Assembly: GCA_024364805.1 (NCBI GenBank)
Contig: CM044489.1
Span: 115,287,045 to 115,310,728, forward strand
From: Euprymna scolopes
Taxonomy: Eukaryota; Mollusca; Cephalopoda; Sepiida; Sepiolidae
Length of the DNA stretch: 23,684 nt
Direction: 5' to 3'
Below are positions 9,546-15,683 of the stretch, in pieces; position 1 is the stretch's first letter, and each line of letters opens with the position of its first letter. Under the pieces are notes generated by a model. That model was given only the letters and a program-made list of their open reading frames with translations. It searched no databases and was not told the DNA's origin. The position numbers were made by a program, and so were the translations under genes.

Positions 9546-9575
9546 CCGGAGAAGGTTATATCGGCCGAAACGTTG
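9546..9575 (+). ncRNA. Second degenerate hammerhead-like motif
   Basis: CCGGAGAAGGTTATATCGGCCGAAACGTTG (9546-9575; split here as CCGGAGAAGGTT, ATATC, GGCCGAAACGTTG) has a short GGTT/GGCC stem allowing G-U pairs, a purine-rich box before it and GAAACG after it. This is the same order as at 8128-8166. The first box differs from CUGANGA at two positions, so it would be a relic. It lies about 100 bp into the putative intron. Confidence 0.3.
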
Positions 9576-9799
9576 TGAAACTATAACAACCAAGATAGAA
9601 ATAGTCCGTATAATCCAGTGATAATTGAGTGAGTTTGTGTTAACTTCAAAACGAGCGGATATAACCGTAAACATTCGCTTGTCAAACGATTGTTTGTAAA
9701 TAGAATTTTGGTGCTTGTGCAGTTTATAGACCGTATTATTTTTAAGATAGGATTTTCAAATTAAATTAAATTTTTACGGTATCTTTTGTTTATTAAATT

Positions 9800-9869
9800 G
9801 TTAAATGGAAGCATAGAATACTTAGCCCGCCTTCCTCATGTTAAGAATAGCGGTACTAGTGCACTGCAG
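9800..9869 (-). repeat. Inverted partial copy of the foldback MITE
   Basis: The reverse complement of this stretch contains CTATTCTTAACATGAGG and AGTATTCTATGCTT. These correspond to the interior of the adjacent MITE (CCATTCTTAACATGGGAGG, ACTATTCTATACTTT). The two copies meet at the perfect 16-bp palindrome GTGCACTGCAGTGCAC (9859-9874). Confidence 0.6.
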
Positions 9870-10042
9870 TGCACTTATTGATCCGTACTGAAATAATGTT
9901 ATTATTTAAAAAGCCATTCTTAACATGGGAGGGTGTTTTGTAACTATTCTATACTTTAACCTTACACTTGAATAAAGAACATATAAAACTTTAATTAAAC
10001 TTGGAAATACGATTTAAAAAATAGCGCGGATCAGTAAGTGCA
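9870..10042 (+). mobile_element. Foldback MITE, copy A
   Basis: A short inverted-repeat element with no coding capacity. Ends pair as TGCACTTATTGATCCG at the left and, reverse-complemented from the right, TGCACTTACTGATCCG. Interior landmarks shared with the copies at 14394 and 18004 are GCTGAAATAAT-like bases, TTATTATTTAAAAAGCCATTCTTAACATG (9899-9926), an ACTATTCTATACTTTAACC block and GGAAATACGATTTAAAAAATAG. Both limits are TGCA, itself a palindrome, so I cannot tell terminal repeat from target duplication. Neighbouring fragments at 9800-9869 and 10043-10090 are inverted scraps of the same family. The transposase family that moved it is unknown. Confidence 0.7.
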
Positions 10043-10090
10043 CTAGCATCAGAATAGCTTTCTAAATGTTATTATTTCTGCACGGTCTCG
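10043..10090 (-). repeat. Inverted fragment of the same MITE
   Basis: The reverse complement reads GACCGTGCAGAAATAATAAC then a GAAAGCTATTCTGATG block, matching the left end of copies A and C (GATCCGTGCTGAAATAATAAC, AAAGCCATTCTTA). It sits immediately right of copy A in opposite orientation. Confidence 0.5.
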
Positions 10091-10112
10091 GCCTGTAAAC
10101 GGCACAAGTGCC

Positions 10113-10174
10113 AATTTTTTTTTGCATTGTTATGGATTAAAAAATTTTTTTTGCATTGTTATGGATTAAAAAAG
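10113..10174 (+). repeat. 30-bp tandem duplication
   Basis: TTTGCATTGTTATGGATTAA occurs at 10121-10140 and again at 10151-10170 with matching A/T-rich flanks, an exact period of 30. It leads directly into the long hairpin. Confidence 0.85.
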
Positions 10175-10235
10175 TTTGGGGTTTTTTCCCCCTAGCTGCA
10201 TCCTCAGCTAGGGGGGAAAAAACCCAAACTTTTTA
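10169..10235. repeat. Long hairpin with hAT-like terminal motif
   Basis: Two 30-base arms (10170-10199 and 10206-10235) around the six-base loop CATCCT are reverse complements with one register slip between the G and C runs. The right arm reads CAGCTAGGGGGG, an A run, then CCCAAACTTTTT. This resembles the widespread hAT-family terminal repeat CAG.GG.TCCCAAACTTTTT. It continues into TAGGCGATTACGTGTG, which is repeated at 10529-10548. The structure could be two element ends brought face to face, or a short foldback element. Confidence 0.65.
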
Positions 10236-10249
10236 GGCGATTACGTGTG
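10206..10249 (+). mobile_element. hAT-like element end, copy 1
   Basis: CAG.......CCCAAACTTTTT followed by AGGCGATTACGTGTG. The last 20 bases (10230-10249) recur exactly at 10529-10548, so this is a dispersed element terminus. An internal TTGGTAAAAA occurs about 20-40 bases later in both copies. No transposase is visible. Confidence 0.45.
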
Positions 10250-10504
10250 AACAACGTTCTGAAAACTTGGTAAAAAGACCCACCTACCAAAAAGAAAAAA
10301 ATCATAATATAGAGTTAAATCTAGGATACTTTAAGTTCTAAAAAAAATTGTTTTTTTTTAGTTTAGAATACAAATTCTACATAAAATGGCCAGTTCCGGG
10401 CTATTTTAGAGTTTAAGGACAGTTAACCAGTAACCACCCCGTCATGCTTGTTTGTTTGTTTGTTTGTTTACTATAAGAGATAAATTTTGGCGTTCTAACT
10501 TGGG

Positions 10505-10620
10505 GGAGGGTGGCTGAGGGTTAACCTTTTTAGGCGATTACGTGTGGTTTTTCCGACTGTCACACAGGCTATTGGTAAAAAAGAAAATTAAGAATAAAGT
10601 TAGAATGGCTTGGTAATTGA
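10505..10620 (+). mobile_element. hAT-like element end, copy 2
   Basis: GGCTGAGGGTTAACCTTTTT then AGGCGATTACGTGTG, shared with 10230-10249, followed by TTGGTAAAAAAG, AAGAATAAAGTTAGA and other pieces found in the first copy (10268-10315). The GGTTAACCTTTTT part recalls the hAT end GGTTCTCAACCTTTTT. Family assignment is inference. Confidence 0.4.
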
Positions 10621-11410
10621 GAATCTGATCCTCCACTCTAAATTCTTAAATATTTTTTCCACAGTTTTTCAGGGTTTTTATGTAACTGTTAAAAAAAAAA
10701 ATAGAATCTCGTGTGTGTATGTGTGTGTATGCCTGCGCGCGCACGCTGATCATTTAGCTGAAGGTGTTAATTTACAAATTTATCTAATTTTGTATTAACT
10801 TTAAAAGGAACCGATGAACATTCGCTTGTATAACGATTTTTTAAAAAATTAATAACAAAACAGGCCTAATACAATGGCACATGGATTGATTTAAAACTGG
10901 TTAAGTAAACCCCCCACCAAAAAAAACAAAAAAAAAAAAACACATCGATTAAAACTGTCTAAAACAGATATGCACATTGCACAACATATTCAAATGACAT
11001 TTTTAAGAATAAATCCAATGATCCTATGTTATTTGTTTATCTTTTCGATTTCAACTATTTTTATGTTAATTGGTAATTAATTCATGTGTAATAACAGGGC
11101 GTATTGTTGGTTAATGTTAATGTTCCATTTTTGCAACGAACAAAAATGTGTTTTAATATTCAAAAGAGAGATATTTACAAAATTGCTATAGTGCTACAGC
11201 TACACACCATAGAAAATGTTGGGTACTGGTGTATTCGAGCAGTCCGAAATTTCCTCTTTCAGAAATATATTTATTTAGAGCCCGCACATTTTTAGCTGTT
11301 CTTCCAACGGCAGAATTTGAAATCTTCATTCATAAAACTCACATTCACTCATTTTCTCACGTTATCACGACAAGCGCTTTCTTTTTTCTTCTTTTTTTTC
11401 TCTCTGGAGT
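10621..11410. other. No recognisable gene
   Basis: AT-rich DNA with a short TG repeat (10711-10730) and an A run near 10918-10941. Open frames here are short and compositionally biased. Confidence 0.4.
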
Positions 11411-11581
11411 TCCTATTTACAATGCCTCCCCACGGGACAGAGTTAGACACCAGGGTCGTTTTTTAGTGTGGAGAAAAGGTACAAAAATAAAAATTGTCTC
11501 AGTCGTGAAGGATTTCTCCTCCACTGAAAGATAACAAGAAATGGAAGTGCCGCATCTGAAGAACAGATACTACACTTTGAG
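11411..11581 (-). mobile_element. U2-snRNA-headed SINE, old copy
   Basis: On the minus strand it starts with TCAAAGTGTAGTATCTGTTC, which matches U2 snRNA (ATCAAGTGTAGTATCTGTTC). It continues TTCAGATGCGGCACTT, a CAGTGGAGGAGAAATCC-like block and GAGACAATTTTTATTTTTG, and ends in a GTGGGGAGGCATTGTAAATAGG tail that corresponds to GTGGGGGAGCAAATAAATACC in the better copies at 12004-12430. The outermost U2 part is missing. It is the most diverged copy with a recognisable full body. Confidence 0.7.
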
Positions 11582-11640
11582 ATATTAAATCTTTTATTCA
11601 TGTTAAAAAATACAGTCAAAATCAACGATGAACAAAAAAC

Positions 11641-11940
11641 TTAGGCACATGGCCAACTCAAAAGGGGGGAATTTTGGGGGTCGTTGGTCATCCTTGTCAC
11701 TCCAGAACTAAACAAAGTCAAAAGTTTCTCCCAGCTAGTATCTTCTTTCACCATAATACCGCATTCACCCTTTCATATTGGGGACGTCCTACTTAACTCC
11801 CAGTTTTTAAAACATTTTTTATTGACGTGTAAAAACAAAAAAGATAACAATAAAATGGTACAATAATTCATTTGTGTCGAGGGCGGGGGAAGAAAAAACA
11901 AAAAGTACTACACTTTGATCTCGGCCAAAAGGCCAAGTAG
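11641..11940 (-). mobile_element. U2-snRNA-headed SINE, variant with the best U2 match
   Basis: At 11905-11938 the minus strand reads CTTGGCCTTTTGGCCGAGAT then CAAAGTGTAGTAC. Set against U2 snRNA (TCTCGGCCTTTTGGCTAAGATCAAGTGTAGTATC), the GGCCTTTTGG loop is retained, whereas other copies here have GGCCTTCGGGCC. The body is longer and differs from the two main monomer types. Its presumed 3' end keeps an AGGCACATGGCC block (11643-11654) comparable to AGGCACAAGGCC elsewhere. Whether body and head form one insertion is not certain. Confidence 0.6.
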
Positions 11941-11985
11941 CATTAATTTTAATTTTCTCTCTGAAGTTATTCACAAGTTCCTAAC

Positions 11986-12003
11986 AAAATGGGCCTCTGA
12001 GAT
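11986..12003. repeat. Target-site duplication, left, of dimer 1
   Basis: AAAATGGGCCTCTGAGAT, identical over 18 bases to 12431-12448. The pair brackets the head-to-tail SINE dimer. Confidence 0.9.
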
Positions 12004-12430
12004 GGTATTTATTTGCTCCCCCACTGAGCAAATTAGGCACAAGGCCGTTTTTAATGTGAGGTAAAAACCAGCTCCCCTAAAAGTAGGCAAAAAGGGGGCA
12101 CTCTGGTTACCAAAAATAATAATTGTCCCAGTATAGAGGGTTTCCCCTCCATTGACCGGTACAAACCATCCTAAGTGCGGCATCTGCCGGAACAGATGGT
12201 ATTTATTTGCTCCCCCACCGAGCAAATTAGGCACAAGGCCGATTTTTAATGTGAGGAGTGAAGGGAGGGGGAAGGGGAAAAGGGGACCAGCTCCCGAGAG
12301 GTGGGAAATGGGAGCTAGTTAAAGGTCAGGCATGTGGGGTTGCCCCCACATCTGGTCTTTGCTAGTCATAGCTTGCAGCATCTGCCGGAACAGATACTAC
12401 ACTGTGATCCCGGCACGAAGACCAAGGAAA
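12004..12430 (-). mobile_element. Dimeric U2-snRNA-headed SINE, dimer 1
   Basis: One retrotransposed unit in minus orientation, bounded by an identical 18-bp target duplication. In transcript order it has a first monomer (12427 to 12198) with a U2-like head (GGGATCACAGTGTAGTATCT) and a hairpin-bearing body, GATGTGGGGG/CCCCACATG (12331-12350). Its tail is GTGGGGGAGCAAATAAATACC (12198-12218). The second monomer (12197 to 12004) starts inside the U2 head at ATCTGTTCC and has the other body type, with GGAGGGGAAACCC, GGGACAATTATTATTTTTGG and GTGCCCCC. It ends with the same tail. SINEs with snRNA-derived heads are known in some animals. They are non-coding and rely on LINE machinery. Transcription from a U2-derived head is an inference. 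Confidence 0.85.
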
Positions 12431-12448
12431 AAAATGGGCCTCTGAGAT
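12431..12448. repeat. Target-site duplication, right, of dimer 1
   Basis: Identical 18-base copy of 11986-12003, directly after the U2-head side of the dimer and a short A run. Confidence 0.9.
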
Positions 12449-12483
12449 TCCCGACGGAATGAAAGTGTATTATGTATTCTGGC

Positions 12484-12644
12484 TGGTCTCGCGAGGCCAC
12501 ATGCCTAGGCATTATCTTCTCCTTTAAAAGGAGTGTTTTAGTCGATCGCCTGAGGAATCACCACCAAGAAATGTCGATAGAGCATGCACAGCAAATTTTG
12601 CATCCTTTTAGAGGTAGCTGGATTCGCACAAAACGATTTTGTGC
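12484..12644. other. Cluster of short palindromes
   Basis: Within 160 bases lie TGGTCTCGCGAGGCCA (12484-12499, one mismatch pair), ATGCCTAGGCAT (12501-12512, perfect), CTCCTTTAAAAGGAG (12519-12533), GCAAATTTTGC (12590-12600) and GCACAAAA-CGA-TTTTGTGC (12626-12644, perfect stem). The patch is GC-richer than its surroundings and matches neither flanking SINE. Confidence 0.55.
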
Positions 12645-12737
12645 CTGACTTTGCTGCAGTGGGAGGCAGGTAAACAATCTTGATGATAAATAAAAAAAAA
12701 AAAAAATTAACGTGTTTATTTGTTTTTATTAAATTTT

Positions 12738-13160
12738 GTATTTATTTGCCTCTTCTCACAAGAGCAAGGTTAGGACTAATGTCGGTTTATGTAATTTCTA
12801 ATAAAACCCAACTCCACAAAACGGGGCACTTTGGATTGGGACAAAAATAAAAATGGTCTCTGGTTGCAATTTGAGAATAGGTTTGTTGCTGTTCTGTCAA
12901 CTCTCCCAGGTTTTACCGTCTCTCTTTGAGGAGAGGTTAGTTTATTTCCAATCGTCTGATGCAGATGATGCACCTCCACCGGGAAATGCTGAAATAGCTA
13001 CTTTGGGATTTTTAAGTAGGCCAGAGTCACTTCACCTAGTTCGCTGGCTTTTTAAAACCTCACCTGACTTTGTGTCTAACCTCCCCGAGAGGACGTAAAT
13101 AAACTCTTCCTCTAATGAGGATAGGGTAGATACTACACTTTGATCCTAGTCCGAAGGTGC
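12738..13160 (-). mobile_element. U2-snRNA-headed SINE, long subtype
   Basis: The minus strand begins CTTCGGACTAGGATCAAAGT then GTAGTATCT (U2 head), with ACGTCCTCTCGGGGAGG (about 13081-13097) further in. That block may correspond to U2 ACGTCCTCTATCCGAGG. It ends GAGAAGAGGCAAATAAATAC, related to the tail of the shorter copies, and a GAGACCATTTTTATTTTTGTCCC block plus AAAGTGCCCCG also match them. In between it has about 200 extra bases, including the ATAAACTAACC and CTCAAAGAGAGA module shared with the tandem repeat at 7465-7540. It is therefore a composite subfamily of about 420 bp. Confidence 0.7.
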
Positions 13161-13580
13161 TTTTATTTATCAAGTCTATCTTAAAGGTCTATGTACTTTA
13201 ATTTGACCGTATGCTTAAACAATATTGGCGTTTAATTTAAAATTCCATCAAAGAAATGTCCCCCTCATCTCCAACAAAAACAAACAATATTTTCAAATAC
13301 CTTTTCAAATACAATTAAAAAAAAATGAAAGACAAGTCACGATATCTTTCTAATAATTAGTAAATGATAAATTATTCTTTGCTTGCCCAAAATATAAAAT
13401 TCTATTGTTGGGTCCTTGTAATTTTTGACATAAAAAATCGGTTGTGTGTGTACGGTACGGTTTCATCGTCCCAAATTCGCTGTACAACGAACGTCTTTTT
13501 ATACGATTATTCGATTCATATTCTTAAAATTACATTGCAATTTAAAATATAATAACACAGTAAAATACTCGGAAAGATTT
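13161..13580. other. AT-rich, no recognisable feature
   Basis: No exon, RNA gene or element end was identified. Confidence 0.4.
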
Positions 13581-13581
13581 C

Positions 13582-13737
13582 ATTTAATATCGATTCGTTT
13601 TTAAGAAAACGTGTTTATACATATAAATATGTAGGTAGATACGTTGTAAATTTCAACCGTGTCTGTGAGTTCTGTTTTTCTATATTAAAGATAACAAAAC
13701 AAAATACTAAATTTTCTTAAAAGAATCGATATTAAAT
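13582..13737. mobile_element. Short inverted-repeat (MITE-like) element
   Basis: ATTTAATATCGATTC followed by a T/A run and AAGAAAA (13582-13609) is mirrored by TTTTCTTAAAAGAATCGATATTAAAT (13712-13737). The 26-bp arms enclose about 100 bp without coding capacity. No target duplication is clear. Confidence 0.55.
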
Positions 13738-13762
13738 ATTTATGAATAGTTTTATTTTGGGC

Positions 13763-13948
13763 TATATTGAAGCGGTTAACTTCCAAAAATGGCTGTCAAA
13801 TGTTATCAATTATTTGAAATTTGGTTTTCCAAGAGGTGATAGTGCAACCACTCCAGTCTCCACCGTATTTTTTTTAGATATCATGTTTTTGTATTTTTAT
13901 TTTGCAAATACTTATTGTTTTTTGGGAGCTAACAGCTTCAATATAACC
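13763..13948. mobile_element. Foldback element with paired ends
   Basis: TATATTGAAGCGGTTAACTTCCAAAAATGG (13763-13792) is the inverted counterpart of TTTTTTGGGAGCTAACAGCTTCAATATAA (13917-13945). A third copy of this end lies at 14783-14816. The interior is AT-rich and the family is unknown. Confidence 0.55.
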
Positions 13949-14343
13949 TTACTTTGTTATTACAAATCAAATAAACGTTATAATGACGCCTTTTGGAAAA
14001 GAGAATTTGTGATGCCGAAAACGTACCCGACCGAAAAATTTAATGCAAACATTTTTGTTTTGAACGTGATCAGATTTTAAAATTTATATTCACTCACCTT
14101 TGTCATACAATCAATAACGATTTTTTTTTTAATTTTTTATTTTGTGAAATCTTATGAAAAATTTTTTTCTCTCATAATGTGACGATAATTATTTGTATTT
14201 TTTTCATATACTAGTTTAATCCATTTTGGTATGTATTCTCGACTCTTTAAAGTGCTTTATTTCCACATTTATTTTCATTTACAATCTTTAGTTTTAATAT
14301 TAGACAAGGTCTCGTGTGTTTCTTGTCTCTATGTAACTTATAT

Positions 14344-14346
<3 letters not shown>

Positions 14347-14378
<32 letters not shown>
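14347..14378. repeat. (CA)n microsatellite
   Basis: Pure CA run of about 16 units immediately left of MITE copy B. Confidence 0.95.
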
Positions 14379-14380
<2 letters not shown>

Positions 14381-14393
14381 CTTAAGGTATTTA

Positions 14394-14570
14394 TGCAGAA
14401 TACGGACCGTGCTGAAATAATAACGCCATTAAATCCTTAACACGGTGAGGAGGAGTTTAGTTAACTATTCTGTACTTTCACCTAACAATTTAATAAACAA
14501 AAGATACAGTTAAAATTGAATTTAACTTGAAAATCGTATCTAATAAAAATAGCACTGTCTATATTTTGCA
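14394..14570 (+). mobile_element. Foldback MITE, copy B
   Basis: The most diverged of the three copies. The left end TGCAGAATACGGACCGTGCT pairs with the right end, reverse-complemented TGCAAAATATAGACAGTGCT. The interior keeps GCTGAAATAATAACG, CTATTCTGTACTTTCACC and TTAATAAACAAAAGATAC-like blocks. Its length of 177 bp agrees with copies A (173) and C (181). Confidence 0.65.
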
Positions 14571-14782
14571 ACGAAATTAAAATTAGGAAACATTTATAAA
14601 CATGAAATTAGAAAATATTGATTGAAATAAAAATTAGAAAGCAGGTTGATATTTGCAAAATAATTATTAAAAACCTAAGAAATCCGCAAAAATACCATTC
14701 AACAAACAATCAAATTAATAGAGTACATTAATTTGCCCTCTAACCGGTTGCAAAGTCAGACAAAACTAATCAATAAAATTTG

Positions 14783-14816
14783 TATCCATTTTTGGAAGCT
14801 AAAAGCTTCAATATAA
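14783..14816 (-). repeat. Third copy of the foldback end seen at 13763 and 13917
   Basis: CCATTTTTGGAAGCTAAAAGCTTCAATATAATCT (14783-14816) matches the right arm of the element at 13763-13948. No partner arm was found nearby. Confidence 0.5.
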
Positions 14817-15389
14817 TCTAAATTTAAAATAAGGGAAAACGAAAACGAACGTTTAGAAATCCCATAAAAATGTAAACATTTCAGCTTCTTATTCACGTAA
14901 AATTGACCGCATTCTGTACTGTCGAGCGCGACTTGAAAAGACAATATCATTAAAATTATCAGACAAGAATTGTTTTTATTGTCATTTCATTCACCGACAC
15001 TGTTTTAACCTGAGCAACGCCGGTTAAAATTCGTAATTTCGTTTGTGGGATTGCTTTAGTTGTTAGCGAAATCAAATACATATGCTGAAATAATCGCTAA
15101 AACAAACAAACAAACAAACTATGGAGTCTTCATACAAATGGAAGGTAGTGATTATATGTACACATTTTAAGCGTGTTCTATTTCGTTATAGTAACTAAGT
15201 AGATGTTGACTCGAAAATGGTTCCTCATTTCTTGCTAATATTTAACAAAAATAAGATAAATCAATATTTATTGCATGTACACAATTTTTCATCGGATTAT
15301 GTTCAAGCCACTAAACTGCAGTTTTACCGTAATAATAGTTTCAGCTCCAGACAGACAGCTACTAAATCTCCGCCAATAGATGTTTTTTT
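14817..15389. other. AT-rich, no recognisable feature
   Basis: Contains a short (AAAC)n run at 15100-15118 and nothing else I can support. Confidence 0.4.
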
Positions 15390-15606
15390 GGTATTATTAT
15401 ACAAACACCGTGACAGCGTTAGGGTTAGGGGTTAGGTTTAGGGTTAGGGGTTAGGGGTAGGGTTAGGGGTAGGGTTAATTCGCTGTCACGGTGTTTGTAT
15501 AGTTTTATACAAACACCGTGACAGCGAATTAACCCTAACCCTAAACCTAACCCTAACCCCTAACCCTAACCCTAACCCTAAACCTAACCCTAAACCTAAC
15601 CCTAAA

Positions 15607-15638
<32 letters not shown>

Positions 15639-15683
15639 CTAACCCTAACCCTAACGCTGTCACGGTGTTTGTATAATAATACC
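15390..15683. mobile_element. Palindromic element carrying TTAGGG-like telomeric arrays
   Basis: The outer ends are inverted copies of GGTATTATTATAC (15390-15402 and 15671-15683) leading into the 21-bp motif TATACAAACACCGTGACAGC+G. That motif occurs four times in alternating orientation: 15398-15418, inverted 15481-15501, direct 15506-15526, inverted 15655-15675. Between copies 1 and 2 is a TTAGGG-type array with TTAGGGG and TTTAGGG variants (15419-15477). Between copies 3 and 4 is the complementary CCCTAA-type array (15529-15654). A 4-base GTTT spacer separates the two halves. The whole is a large hairpin with unequal arms of about 112 and 178 bp. It has no coding capacity. TTAGGG is the ancestral animal telomere repeat. 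Confidence 0.8.

Noticed and set aside
10113-10174. CRISPR-like repeat array
   Set aside because: Only two units of a 30-bp tandem duplication with no spacers, in a eukaryotic context.
11905-13160. Functional U2 snRNA genes
   Set aside because: Only parts of the U2 sequence are present, the branch-point-pairing and 3' parts are lost, and SINE bodies with target duplications follow. These are retrotransposed derivatives.
13742-14080. A 112-codon open frame
   Set aside because: It spans both arms of a foldback element and AT-rich flanks, with no domain seen.
15001-15030. Another Helitron 3' hairpin (ACCTGAGCAACGCCGGTT)
   Set aside because: The hairpin resembles the others, but no CTAG or CTRR end follows at the right distance.
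15390-15683. A true chromosome end
   Set aside because: The telomere-like arrays are short, irregular, in both orientations and enclosed by ordinary sequence on each side.
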